Shown one piece after another: positions 33,377 through 42,676 of a stretch of 64,000 nucleotides of DNA. The first letter of the stretch is position 1. Each line of letters begins with the position of its first letter. A program made the position numbers and the translations under genes. Source of the DNA: Dinoroseobacter sp. (GTDB taxonomy: Bacteria > Pseudomonadota > Alphaproteobacteria > Rhodobacterales > Rhodobacteraceae); assembly GCA_030066795.1 (NCBI GenBank), contig JASJAW010000015.1, positions 55,301 to 119,300 of the forward strand. Direction: 5' to 3'. The notes under the pieces were generated by a model. The model saw only the letters and a program-made list of their open reading frames with translations. It ran no database searches and had not been told where the DNA came from.

Positions 33377-33766
33377 ATGAGACCGACACAGACCCTTTTG
33401 GGTGTTCTTGTTGCTGCTGGCTTAAGCCTCGCGGGCGGTAGTGCTGTTGCTTTCGAACGCGTGACTTCAGAGAACCGTTTCGTGGAGCTGGTCGAAGGAA
33501 AATCGCTTTCCTTGCTGCGCCCTTTGTTGCTGCGCGCGTCGATTGTGCTTGAAGTATCGCGGGATGGCGATATTTCCGGTACCGCTCTGCGCAAACCGGT
33601 GACCGGCGCATGGCAGTGGAGGGATGGGTTCTTCTGTCGGGATCTTGCTTACGGCGACAAAGATCTCGGACCGAATTGCCAGGTTGTTGAGATTAAGGAT
33701 GACCAGATTCGGTTCATCGCCGACCAGGGGCTCGGTGACCGCGCAGACTTCCGTCTGAAAAACTGA
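33377..33766 (+). CDS. Secreted hypothetical protein
   Basis: The 129-residue product has a clear signal peptide (MRPTQTLLGVLVAAGLSLAG, predicted cleavage after SAVA near 25). The mature domain is mostly beta-prone, with two Cys (WRDGFFCRDLAYGDKDLGPNC) that could form a disulfide. I recognise no family. It is convergent with the SdhAF4 homologue 10 bases away and has a 114-base upstream gap with no clear promoter boxes. Confidence 0.8.
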   Translation: MRPTQTLLGVLVAAGLSLAGGSAVAFERVTSENRFVELVEGKSLSLLRPLLLRASIVLEVSRDGDISGTALRKPVTGAWQWRDGFFCRDLAYGDKDLGPNCQVVEIKDDQIRFIADQGLGDRADFRLKN

Positions 33767-33776
33767 CACCTCGCGA

Positions 33777-34004
33777 TCAGAAATCGATCGCAATCCCTTT
33801 CTTCTCCCAATCGCCAAATCTAACGGGCTCAGGACCGTCCCGGCCCCCCAATTCGGTGGGGAGAGGCTTTTTTGCAGCCTCCTTGGCCTTCCGCAAGTCG
33901 GCTTCTTCCAACGCGCGGCGCGCCTCTTCCGGTAAGGTAGCGCGGCGCGCTTCCTCTTCGGTGGAGAGCTTTGGAGGCTCCGAGGTAGGTTCCTTGTCAC
34001 TCAT
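33777..34004 (-). CDS. DUF1674/SdhAF4-like succinate dehydrogenase assembly factor
   Basis: The 75-residue protein matches the DUF1674 (SdhAF4) family by its C-terminal GDWEKKGIAIDF, preceded by a highly charged Ala/Glu/Lys helical N-terminus (TLPEEARRALEEADLRKAKE). Eukaryotic SDHAF4 protects flavinylated SdhA during complex II assembly. A bacterial role is inferred. The ATG at 34004 fits the family length. It is divergent from rsmB by 57 bases, a familiar alphaproteobacterial neighbourhood. Confidence 0.85.
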   Translation of the reverse strand: MSDKEPTSEPPKLSTEEEARRATLPEEARRALEEADLRKAKEAAKKPLPTELGGRDGPEPVRFGDWEKKGIAIDF

Positions 34005-34061
34005 GCTGTGGTGATATACGGCGCAACTGGTCAAGGACAATCCCATCTGTGAGGACACAGC

Positions 34062-35363
34062 GTGCCGAAACCTGATCCCCATGGCGCACGTGCCGGCGCA
34101 CTCGCGCTGCTGACAGGCGTGCTCGAGGACCGTGTGCCTCTGGCGGAGTTGGTCGCACGCAGCTCGGGGCCCTTTTCGGCTCTACCGCCGGGAGACCGGG
34201 CGCGCGCGCAACGGCTCGCGACAGAGACACTTCGGCATCTTCGTACCTGCGATCAGATGCTTGGCCCGTACTTGAGGCTGGCGCCTCGGTTATACGTGCA
34301 CAATGCGCTGCGGCTTGCGACGTACGAATTAATGGCGCTGGGCGAGGCGTCGCACGGCGTGGTGAGCGCTGCCGTCGATCTCGTGCGGCGTGCGCAGCCC
34401 GGAAGCAAGGCGCCGGGTCTCGTTAATGCAGTCTTGCGCAAGGTCGCGCAGCGTGATCGCGAAGACTGGACTTCGGCGCCCCCCCCTTCCTTGCCGAAGG
34501 CGTTCCGCAAACCGCTCGTCGCGGCATGGGGGTCCAAAACTGTTGCGGCCATGGAACTGGTGCAAGCAAAGATGCCGCCGCTTGATTTGTCGGTGAAGGA
34601 CAGCGGCAAAACTGAGTATTGGGCGGAGCGGTTGCATGGCGCAGTGTTGGCCAGCGGTAGCGTACGGTTGCCTGCCGGTCAGCATGTCCGGGGTCTCGAA
34701 GGCTATGAGCAGGGTACTTGGTGGGTCCAGGATGCCGCTGCGGCTTTGCCAGCGCGCTGCCTAGGTGACGTCTACGGTATGCGCGTGATGGACTTATGTG
34801 CGGCGCCCGGAGGCAAGACGCTGCAACTCGCCGCGGCAGGTGCGGACGTGACCGCTCTCGATGTGTCAGCGCAACGTATGACGCGGTTGTCAGAAAACCT
34901 GTCTCGGACCGGGTTAACTGCGCGCTGCGTTGTCGCGGATGCGTTGGAGTACACACCAGACGCCGAGTTCGACGCGATCTTGCTGGACGCGCCCTGTTCG
35001 GCAAGCGGGACGGTACGGCGGCATCCGGACCTGCCTTACCTGAGAGACTTAACCGAGCTCAAAGAGGTTACCAGCTTGCAGGCGGCACTGCTCGACAAAG
35101 CGGTCGAGTGGCTCCGTCCGGGCGGACGACTTGTCTACGCAACTTGTTCGCTGATGCCGGAGGAGGGGGAGGCGCAGGCAAACGCGGCTCTGGAGCGCCA
35201 CCCGATACTTGAGCAGACGACTCTCGCGGATGTTGTCTCGAACAACGGGCTTCCGGCGACTTGCCTGACGCAGGATGGTGGCATCCGGTTGCGTCCGGAT
35301 ATATGGGCCGAACAGGGCGGCATGGACGGCTTTTTCATCGCAGGTTTTACAAAACTTTCCTGA
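34062..35363 (+). CDS. rsmB: 16S rRNA (cytosine(967)-C5)-methyltransferase RsmB
   Basis: RsmB methylates C967 of 16S rRNA. The 433-residue protein has the N-terminal NusB-like RNA-binding helical domain (about 1-140). The SAM motif MDLCAAPGGKTLQLA and the two cysteines of motifs IV and VI follow (DAPCSASGTVRRHPD, and YATCSLMPEEGE with the nucleophile). It starts with GTG at 34062, GAGGA 6 bases upstream. Confidence 0.95.
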   Translation: MPKPDPHGARAGALALLTGVLEDRVPLAELVARSSGPFSALPPGDRARAQRLATETLRHLRTCDQMLGPYLRLAPRLYVHNALRLATYELMALGEASHGVVSAAVDLVRRAQPGSKAPGLVNAVLRKVAQRDREDWTSAPPPSLPKAFRKPLVAAWGSKTVAAMELVQAKMPPLDLSVKDSGKTEYWAERLHGAVLASGSVRLPAGQHVRGLEGYEQGTWWVQDAAAALPARCLGDVYGMRVMDLCAAPGGKTLQLAAAGADVTALDVSAQRMTRLSENLSRTGLTARCVVADALEYTPDAEFDAILLDAPCSASGTVRRHPDLPYLRDLTELKEVTSLQAALLDKAVEWLRPGGRLVYATCSLMPEEGEAQANAALERHPILEQTTLADVVSNNGLPATCLTQDGGIRLRPDIWAEQGGMDGFFIAGFTKLS

Positions 35364-35448
35364 CCGTCAATTTGGGCGATGACTTGTTCGTTTGTGGCTC
35401 CTAAAGTCGCGCTGATCTACGAGCAGGCATCAAAGACCCCAAGGACGC

Positions 35449-37164
35449 ATGACAGGCAGTCTCAAGTATGATCTTGAGCGATCCACCGGATCGCGGTCCC
35501 TGCGTTATCGGGTAGGTGACGGACTACGCGCGTGGCGTGCCGGTTTGGCGCCGCCGCCCACAGCATTGCACAGCATGCCACAGCCACAGAGTTTCGGGGA
35601 CGTGGCACGTGGTCGTCAATTGCTTGCTGGCCTTGTCCGTCTGGACGGTGAGGTTGTGGAGGCGCCCGGTGTCAGTCTGTGGGATATCGCTGCCGGCGCG
35701 ACAGGGCCTGGCGCGCAGGCGTTGCATGGGTTCAAGTGGCTGGACGATCTGGCTGCTCTGGGTGGGCCGCAGGCGCAAGTGTTGGCCCAAACCTGGCTTG
35801 GGCACTGGATAGAAAGGTTTGGACGCGGAGGTGGGCCTGGATGGACGCCTGATCTGACAGCACAGCGCATTATGCGCTGGATCGCACATGCGCTGTTCCT
35901 GCTTGGGGGGCAGGGATCGGCCTTGTCAGGATCTTATTTTCGCGCGCTGGGTCAGCAAGGCGTGTTCTTGAGCCATAGGTGGAAAACAGCTCCGTCCGGT
36001 CGTCCACGTTTCGAGGCTCTGAGCGGAATGATCTATGCGGGCATGAGCCTTTCGGGCTTGGAGGGCAGCGTCGCACCTGCCAAGGCAGAGCTCGACAAAG
36101 TCTGCGCGTCCGAGATCGATGAGAAAGGCGGTTTGGTCTCGCGCAACCCTGAAGACTTACTTGAGGTTTTGATGCTGCTGACATGGGCGGCGGATGCGCT
36201 TGAAGATCGTAGCGAGACCCCTGGGCTGGAACATGTAAGGGCGATTGCGAGGATAGCGCCTACACTTAGGGCGCTCCGACACTCTGATGGTAATCTTGTA
36301 AGGTGCCACGGTGGCGGCCGCGGTACGCCCGGTCTGCTGGACGAAGCGCTGTCGCGCACGGGTGTTTCGGAAACGGGATCCGCGCCCGTTGCGATGGGGT
36401 ATGCCCGTCTGGTCGGTGATGGAACAACAGTGATCGCAGATGCCGCTGCGCCCCCGGTCGGCGCGGGTACCTTGACAGGCCATGCGAGCACACTCGCAAT
36501 CGAGATGACTTCCGGGGAATACCCGCTGGTTGTGAATAGCGGCGCAGGGACGACCTTCGGACCCGACTGGCAGCGCGCGGCACGGGCCACGGCCTCGCAT
36601 TCCACTCTTGGCGTGAACGGAACATCCTCATCACGTCTGACCACCCGCAGCAAAGATCCGCATGCGCGGGAGGTCTTGGCCGACATACCCACCTTGGTTA
36701 CGGCTCAGCCATTCGAGGACGCCGACACGTCCGGCCTTCTGATGACTCATAATGGCTTTGTGCCGACGCATGGGCTCGTCCATGCGCGCCACCTAACTCT
36801 GTCGCAAAACGGGCGTATCCTGGAGGGGGCGGACACGCTCGCAGCAGCAGACCCCGACGCGCGACTTACGTGTGATCGGGCGCTGGCAGCGAGTAGTGGA
36901 AAAGGTATCCCGTTCTCGGTCCGGTTCCATATCGCCCCGAGGGTCGACACAGAGGTCGATATGGGCGGAGCTGCTGTTTCCCTTGTCCCCGAAAGTGGTG
37001 AGGTCTGGGTCTTCCGGGCCAAGGGGGCCGGCATTTCATTGGCGCCGAGCGTGTATCTGGAACGTGCCCGGTTGAAGCCGCGCGCAACTAAGCAAATCGT
37101 CTTGTCCGGGCATCTTTTTGGTTATGCGGCTGATGTTCGCTGGAGCTTTACGCGCATCGAGTAG
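35449..37164 (+). CDS. Heparinase II/III family protein, apparently cytoplasmic
   Basis: The 571-residue protein has an alpha/alpha-toroid-like N-terminal half and a beta-rich heparinase II/III-like C-terminal domain (about 320-560; DGTTVIADAAAPPVG, HASTLAIEMTSG, ASHSTLGVNG). There is no signal peptide: the N-terminus is polar (MTGSLKYDLERSTGS). A secreted polysaccharide lyase role is therefore doubtful. It sits between rsmB and purH and does not belong to a carbohydrate cluster. The enzymatic activity is unproven, and I assign only the family. Confidence 0.88.
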   Translation: MTGSLKYDLERSTGSRSLRYRVGDGLRAWRAGLAPPPTALHSMPQPQSFGDVARGRQLLAGLVRLDGEVVEAPGVSLWDIAAGATGPGAQALHGFKWLDDLAALGGPQAQVLAQTWLGHWIERFGRGGGPGWTPDLTAQRIMRWIAHALFLLGGQGSALSGSYFRALGQQGVFLSHRWKTAPSGRPRFEALSGMIYAGMSLSGLEGSVAPAKAELDKVCASEIDEKGGLVSRNPEDLLEVLMLLTWAADALEDRSETPGLEHVRAIARIAPTLRALRHSDGNLVRCHGGGRGTPGLLDEALSRTGVSETGSAPVAMGYARLVGDGTTVIADAAAPPVGAGTLTGHASTLAIEMTSGEYPLVVNSGAGTTFGPDWQRAARATASHSTLGVNGTSSSRLTTRSKDPHAREVLADIPTLVTAQPFEDADTSGLLMTHNGFVPTHGLVHARHLTLSQNGRILEGADTLAAADPDARLTCDRALAASSGKGIPFSVRFHIAPRVDTEVDMGGAAVSLVPESGEVWVFRAKGAGISLAPSVYLERARLKPRATKQIVLSGHLFGYAADVRWSFTRIE

Positions 37165-37234
37165 CCATTTTGCGTAGGGACCGATATAGACCGGCGGAAT
37201 CGCCCGTATCGACTGCCCGAAGGACTGTTTGCCG

Positions 37235-38824
37235 ATGACCGATCTCGTTCCACTGCGCCGTGCCCTGATCTCTGTTTCGGACAAAACAGGATTGGTCGAT
37301 CTGGGACGGGCGCTTGCCGCGCGTGATGTGGAGTTAATATCCACGGGTGGAACGGCGAAAGCGCTGCGCGACGTCGGACTGAACGTGCGAGACGTCTCGG
37401 AGTTAACTGAATTTCCAGAAATGATGGACGGCCGCGTGAAGACCCTGCATCCGAAAGTGCATGGCGGTCTTTTGGCCTTGCGTGACAATGTTGCTCACGT
37501 TTCAGCGATGAACCGACATGGGATTGAAGCGATCGACCTGCTGGTTGTGAACCTCTATCCGTTTGAGGAGACGGTTTCGAAAGGCGCAGACTACGCGACC
37601 TGTATCGAGAATATCGATATCGGGGGCCCCGCGATGATCCGAGCGGCTTCTAAAAACCATGGCTTTGTAAGTGTTGTCACAGATGTTGCAGATTACACTG
37701 CGCTGCTGGCTGAGCTCGATGCAAACAACGGAGCAACAAGCTATCCGTTCAGACAAAAGCTGGCCTTAACTGCTTATGCGCGTACAGCGGCCTATGACAC
37801 GGCGGTGTCCAACTGGATGGCGGCCGCGCTTGAAGAGCCCGCGCCGCGGCGGCGGTCTTTCGCCGGGACACTCGCTCAGACCTTGCGCTATGGGGAGAAC
37901 CCGCACCAGACGGCGGCATTTTACAGCGATGGTACAGCCCGACCCGGGGTTTCAACGGCAACGCAACATCAGGGGAAAGAGCTTAGCTACAACAACATCA
38001 ATGATACCGACGCAGCATTTGAACTGGTGAGCGAGTTTTCTCCGCAAGACAACCCCGTCTGCGCGATTATCAAACATGCCAACCCGTGCGGTGTGGCACG
38101 GGGCGCAACGCTGGCCGAGGCGTATACTCATGCCTTTAACTGCGACCAGACATCCGCCTTTGGCGGCATCATCGCGCTGAACCAGTCGCTCGACGGCGCC
38201 ACGGCGGAAGAGATTTCAAAGATCTTTACCGAAGTAGTTATTGCACCCGGTGCGGATGACGAGGCGATGCGAATTTTTGCAAAGAAGAAGAACCTGAGGC
38301 TGCTTACGACAGATGGGTTGGCGGACCCACGGGCAGAAAGCCTGACGGTGCGACAGGTGTCCGGCGGGCTTCTGGTACAGGACAAGGACAATGGCCATGT
38401 CGCAAGAAACGATCTGAAAGTCGTGACGAAGCGGGCCCCGTCCGAGGCAGAACTGGCGGACCTCTTATTTGCTTGGAAAGTAGCCAAGCATGTGAAGTCG
38501 AACGCCATCGTTTATGTGAAAGACGGTGCGACGGTGGGTGTCGGTGCGGGTCAAATGAGCCGTGTGGACAGTGCTCGGATCGCTGCAAGGAAATCGGCTG
38601 ACATGGCCGAAGCACTGGGGCTCGACACACCACTTATTCAGGGCTCAGTGGTAGCATCTGATGCCTTCTTCCCGTTTCCGGACGGACTGCTGACTGCCGC
38701 CGAGGCGGGTGCGACTGCTGTTGTTCAGCCTGGTGGGTCGATGCGCGACGACGAGGTTATCGCAGCGGCTGACGAGGCGGGTCTTGCGATGGTCTTCACG
38801 GGCATGCGGCATTTCCGGCACTGA
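37235..38824 (+). CDS. purH: Bifunctional AICAR transformylase/IMP cyclohydrolase
   Basis: PurH performs the last two steps of purine synthesis: formyl transfer to AICAR and ring closure to IMP. The 529-residue product has an N-terminal MGS-like domain ([27 protein letters not shown]) and the C-terminal AICARFT domain with catalytic KHANPCGVA. It ends [13 protein letters not shown], then MRHFRH. I prefer the ATG at 37235 over the TTG two codons earlier because the family starts MTDL. Confidence 0.97.
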   Translation: MTDLVPLRRALISVSDKTGLVDLGRALAARDVELISTGGTAKALRDVGLNVRDVSELTEFPEMMDGRVKTLHPKVHGGLLALRDNVAHVSAMNRHGIEAIDLLVVNLYPFEETVSKGADYATCIENIDIGGPAMIRAASKNHGFVSVVTDVADYTALLAELDANNGATSYPFRQKLALTAYARTAAYDTAVSNWMAAALEEPAPRRRSFAGTLAQTLRYGENPHQTAAFYSDGTARPGVSTATQHQGKELSYNNINDTDAAFELVSEFSPQDNPVCAIIKHANPCGVARGATLAEAYTHAFNCDQTSAFGGIIALNQSLDGATAEEISKIFTEVVIAPGADDEAMRIFAKKKNLRLLTTDGLADPRAESLTVRQVSGGLLVQDKDNGHVARNDLKVVTKRAPSEAELADLLFAWKVAKHVKSNAIVYVKDGATVGVGAGQMSRVDSARIAARKSADMAEALGLDTPLIQGSVVASDAFFPFPDGLLTAAEAGATAVVQPGGSMRDDEVIAAADEAGLAMVFTGMRHFRH

Positions 38825-38832
38825 GCAAGCGG

Positions 38833-39303
38833 ATGCGAACCCTCTGGATCACAGCGCTTCTGGCCTTCGGGCTCGACCAGCTTTCGAAATGGCTGGTGGT
38901 GCATGTGATGGAGTTGTCGCGCCTAGGGGTGATCGAAGTTTTTCCGCCGTTTCTGACCTTTCGGATGGGCTGGAACAGAGGTATCAACTTTGGTCTTTTC
39001 GGCGATGGCGACGCATCGCGATGGGTTTTGATTGCTCTTGCGGTCGCGATTTGCTGCTTTGTGCTTTACTGGACACGAAGGGAGCGCGGTGATTTTCGTG
39101 TGATGCTGGCGACAGGGCTGTTAGTTGGCGGCGCGCTTGGAAATGTCGTGGACCGGCTTGTCTATGGCGCGGTCGCTGATTTCCTGAACATGAGTTGTTG
39201 CGGAATCCGGAACCCTTATACGTTCAATATCGCGGATATTTCGATTTTCGTTGGCGCGGTCGCACTTGCTGTGTGGTCTGGCCGGTCATCGGAAAGCGCG
39301 TGA
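38833..39303 (+). CDS. lspA: Lipoprotein signal peptidase
   Basis: LspA cleaves prolipoprotein signal peptides at the lipobox. The 156-residue protein has four membrane segments. The catalytic aspartates Asp116 and Asp135 lie in GAVADFLN and FNIADISI, with DQLSKWLV and GNVVDRL conserved. It begins 8 bases after purH, so it is probably co-transcribed. It would process the lipoproteins encoded in this window, including the DUF3035 product next door. Confidence 0.96.
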   Translation: MRTLWITALLAFGLDQLSKWLVVHVMELSRLGVIEVFPPFLTFRMGWNRGINFGLFGDGDASRWVLIALAVAICCFVLYWTRRERGDFRVMLATGLLVGGALGNVVDRLVYGAVADFLNMSCCGIRNPYTFNIADISIFVGAVALAVWSGRSSESA

Positions 39304-39356
39304 CGGATGCGCGCCAATCGGGTAATCAGGCTAAAAAAAAGATGTTGGAAGCAGTC

Positions 39357-39905
39357 ATGATACGACCTTTGATAATTCGAGCTGCCGGGCTGATCTCGAT
39401 CTGCGCACTGGCCGCCTGTGGCGGGTCGAATTCCCAAAGTACCACGACCGATCTGATGAATATCCGATCTTCGACCGACACTCCGGATGAGTTTGGTATC
39501 CTGCCAGTTCGTCCAATGGAAATGCCGGGCGACTTTACTCAGCTTCCCACGCCAGTGCCCGGCGGGGCAAATCGGACGGATCCAACACCCCGCGCGGATG
39601 CAATAGCCGCGCTCGGAGGACGACCTGAGCGCGCTACACCGCAAGGTCAGATTCCGGGGTCTGATGCTGGTCTGGTCAACTACACTTCTAGGTTCGGTCG
39701 CCAGGGCAACGTGCGTGCGGAGCTAGCGGCAGAAGACCTGGAGTTTCGTCGCAACAATCCGGGACGTCCGTTTGAACGATGGGCCAATCTGAACACGTAT
39801 TTTGATGCTTACGAGGATGAGTCTCTGGACCGACACCGCGAATTGCAACGTGTTCGCAGCGGCGGTGCCCGCAATGTTTCTGCTCCTCCACCTCCTGACA
39901 ACTGA
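39357..39905 (+). CDS. DUF3035 lipoprotein (BamF-like)
   Basis: The 182-residue lipoprotein has a signal with lipobox LAAC (Cys21). A disordered Pro/Gly-rich linker and a short conserved-looking C-terminal segment (LNTYFDAYEDESLDRHRELQRVR) follow. The DUF3035 family has been linked to an alphaproteobacterial BamF subunit of the outer-membrane assembly machine. That assignment is from memory, not tested here. I start at the ATG at 39357, with GGAAG upstream. An ATG five codons earlier follows an A-tract without a ribosome site. It lies between lspA and two M16 genes, an envelope cluster. Confidence 0.82.
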   Translation: MIRPLIIRAAGLISICALAACGGSNSQSTTTDLMNIRSSTDTPDEFGILPVRPMEMPGDFTQLPTPVPGGANRTDPTPRADAIAALGGRPERATPQGQIPGSDAGLVNYTSRFGRQGNVRAELAAEDLEFRRNNPGRPFERWANLNTYFDAYEDESLDRHRELQRVRSGGARNVSAPPPPDN

Positions 39906-39986
39906 CCCGCTCACATAAGCGTTGGCTGGCTTGAACTGGCGCGCGAAGAACGTACCTTCTGTCCAACTTGAGGCAGGAGAGCGATC

Positions 39987-41330
39987 ATGAAGCGATGGAT
40001 CTGGGCGACGGCAATCGCGACTACAGCGGCGTTGCCAGCATCTGCGGCCGAAGACGTCACGACATTCACGCTTGAGAATGGGCTTGAGATCGTCGTGATC
40101 GAGGACCATCGGGCAGCAGCAGTCACAAATATGGTTTGGTATCGCACCGGCGCAGCGGACGAACCTCCGGGCAAGTCAGGGATTGCACATTTTCTGGAGC
40201 ACTTGCTTTTCAAGGGGACAGATGAGTTGGAGCCTGGCGAGTTTTCGGCCATCGTCGAAGCCAATGGAGGCTCCGACAATGCCTTCACGTCGTGGGACTA
40301 CACCGGGTATTTCCAGCGCGTTGCCGCGGATCGGCTTGAATTGATGATCGAGATGGAAGCCGACCGCATGACTGATCTGGTGCTGACCGATGAGGTGGTT
40401 CTGCCCGAGCGGGATGTGATCCTCGAAGAACGGAGCCAGCGGATCGACAATTCTGCCGGCGGTATTTTCGGTGAACAGCGGCGGGCGGCGCAGTACCTGA
40501 ATCACCCCTATGCGATTCCGATCATTGGATGGCGCCACGAGATGGAAGAATTGAGCCGCAAGGACGCTCTCGATTTCTATGACACCTTCTATGCCCCTAA
40601 CAATGCCATCCTAATCGTTGCAGGAGATGCGGATCCCGACCAAGTTCTACGGATGGCTCAGACGCATTTCGGTCCAATCCCCGCGAACCCGGATTTGCCA
40701 GTGCGAGTGCGCCCGCAAGAGCCACCGCAAGTCGCAGAACGGCGGATCGCGTATGCCGATGCCCGTGTTGCGCAGCCTTACGTCTTGCGCACTTATCTTG
40801 CGCCCGAAAGAGACCCCGGCGCTCAGGAAACGGCTGCTGCGCTGACGCTTCTGTCGGAACTGCTGGGCGGTTCTAGTGCAACATCCGTTTTGGGAGGCAA
40901 GCTCGAGTTTGAGGAACAGCGCTCGGTTTACACTGCCGCGTTCTATAACGGGCTGTCTCTCGACGCCACGTCTTTTGGCTTCATCAATGTACCCGCGGCA
41001 GGTGTTTCGCTTGAAGACGCAGAGGCTGATGTAGATCGAGTGATTGCGGAGTTCATGGCTGAGGGGGTCGATGAAGCCGCTTTGGAACGGATCAAGATGC
41101 AATTGCGGGCGTCTGAGATTTACAGCCGCGACAGCGTTGAGGGCCGGGCGCGGCAATACGGAACGGCGCTCACCTCGGGCTTGACAGTGGAGGACGTGCA
41201 GGCTTGGCCCGATATCCTGCAGGCTACAACGTCAGAACAGATCATGGCCGCTGCGGAGATGGTTTTTGATCGACGCAACGCGGTTACAGGCTGGCTTATG
41301 CGCGAGAGCGCCGAGGAGGTGATGCAATGA
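39987..41330 (+). CDS. M16 family zinc metallopeptidase, secreted, catalytic member
   Basis: The 447-residue pitrilysin-family protein has a signal peptide (about 1-21, ASAAEDV). The inverted zinc motif HFLEH is at His68-Glu71-His72 (AHFLEHLLFKG). The next conserved segment carries ERDVILEERSQRIDN, where a Glu should complete the zinc site. It is coupled to the following M16 gene by ATGA, so a two-protein protease is likely. It is periplasmic by prediction. Confidence 0.94.
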   Translation: MKRWIWATAIATTAALPASAAEDVTTFTLENGLEIVVIEDHRAAAVTNMVWYRTGAADEPPGKSGIAHFLEHLLFKGTDELEPGEFSAIVEANGGSDNAFTSWDYTGYFQRVAADRLELMIEMEADRMTDLVLTDEVVLPERDVILEERSQRIDNSAGGIFGEQRRAAQYLNHPYAIPIIGWRHEMEELSRKDALDFYDTFYAPNNAILIVAGDADPDQVLRMAQTHFGPIPANPDLPVRVRPQEPPQVAERRIAYADARVAQPYVLRTYLAPERDPGAQETAAALTLLSELLGGSSATSVLGGKLEFEEQRSVYTAAFYNGLSLDATSFGFINVPAAGVSLEDAEADVDRVIAEFMAEGVDEAALERIKMQLRASEIYSRDSVEGRARQYGTALTSGLTVEDVQAWPDILQATTSEQIMAAAEMVFDRRNAVTGWLMRESAEEVMQ

Positions 41331-42637
41331 ACCGGCTATTTGGAGCGCTTTCGGCGCTGATCCTTTCGACCATGCCGGTTTGGGCAATCGTCGATATTCA
41401 GGAAGTTCGGTCGCCCGGCGGAATCACCGCGTGGCTGGTCGAAGACGATGCAATCCCTTTCGTGGCTTTGGAAATTCGATTCCAAGGGGGGGCTGCGTTA
41501 GACCCGGAAGACAAGCGTGGTGCCGGGTATTTCATGACCGGACTTCTTAATGAAGGCGCCGGCGAATTTGACGCGCGTGCGTATGCGACGCGTGTAGAAG
41601 AGCTCGCGGCCAGTTTCAGTTTTGAGATCTTTGATGATTCCATGTCTGTGTCGGCACGGTTCCTGTCTGAAAACAGAGATGAGGCAGTGGAACACTTGCG
41701 GATTGCCTTGCAGGAGCCTCGCTTCGATACCGACGCAATCGAGCGTCTTCGAGGCCAGATTCTGTCAGTGATCGCCTCCGATGCGAAAGACCCCGACACT
41801 ATCGCTGGGACGACGTTCGACGCGCTTGCGTTTCCAGGACACCCGTATGCGACAGCACGCGAAGGTACAGCTGAAACTGTGGGCGCCATGACACGCGACG
41901 ATATCGTGAATGCGCACAAAAATACGTTTGCGCGCGATCGGATTTTTGTTGGGGCGGCTGGAGATATTTCGCCCGAGGAGCTGGGTTTGCTATTGGACAC
42001 TCTGCTCGGCGGTTTGCCCGCAAATGGTGCGCCGCTTCCGCCAGATGCCGAATATGCGTTGGAAGGGGGCGTGACGGTGGTGCCGTTTGAGACACCACAG
42101 TCTGTCGCGCGCTTTGGCCACGAAGGGCTGTCGCGGGATGATAAGGACTTCTTCGCCGCCTTTGTGTTGAACCAGATTGTTGGCGGTGGCGGGTTTAACA
42201 ACCGCCTGATGGAGGAAGTCCGGGTCAAGCGTGGTCTTACCTATGGTATCGGGAGCTTCCTTCTGCCGCTCGACAATGCCGCTCTTTATCTTGGCCAATT
42301 CAGTTCAGACAACACACGTATTGCTGAAGCAATCGACGTTATACGAACACAGTGGACTGACGTAGCTGAAAACGGCGTGACGGAAGAAGAGCTTGAGGCC
42401 GCGAAAGTCTATCTGACCGGTGCCTATCCGCTACGCTTTGATGGCAACGGCCGCATTGCAAGCATAATGGTTGGAATGCAGATGGACGATCTGGGTATGG
42501 ACTATATCCCAACCCGCAATGACAAAGTTCGTGCGGTTACCGTAGAGGATCTTCGGCGTGTTGCGAAACGACTTCTTCGTCCCGAGGACCTCCATTTCGT
42601 AATCGTCGGCCAGCCCCAGGGGTTGGAGACGAACTAA
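41327..42637 (+). CDS. M16 family protein lacking the zinc motif (partner subunit)
   Basis: The 436-residue secreted protein (signal about 1-20) has the M16 fold but no HxxEH: the matching segment reads GYFMTGLLNEGAGE. It retains the C-terminal substrate-binding signature with KRGLTYGIGSF (Arg and Tyr). This is the usual design of the inactive but substrate-binding subunit of heterodimeric M16B proteases. It is translationally coupled (ATGA) to the active gene. It is probably exported with it. Confidence 0.93.
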   Translation: MNRLFGALSALILSTMPVWAIVDIQEVRSPGGITAWLVEDDAIPFVALEIRFQGGAALDPEDKRGAGYFMTGLLNEGAGEFDARAYATRVEELAASFSFEIFDDSMSVSARFLSENRDEAVEHLRIALQEPRFDTDAIERLRGQILSVIASDAKDPDTIAGTTFDALAFPGHPYATAREGTAETVGAMTRDDIVNAHKNTFARDRIFVGAAGDISPEELGLLLDTLLGGLPANGAPLPPDAEYALEGGVTVVPFETPQSVARFGHEGLSRDDKDFFAAFVLNQIVGGGGFNNRLMEEVRVKRGLTYGIGSFLLPLDNAALYLGQFSSDNTRIAEAIDVIRTQWTDVAENGVTEEELEAAKVYLTGAYPLRFDGNGRIASIMVGMQMDDLGMDYIPTRNDKVRAVTVEDLRRVAKRLLRPEDLHFVIVGQPQGLETN

Positions 42638-42676
42638 CGCTAGGCGACTCGCAGCAGGCCTGCTAGATAAAGGGGT

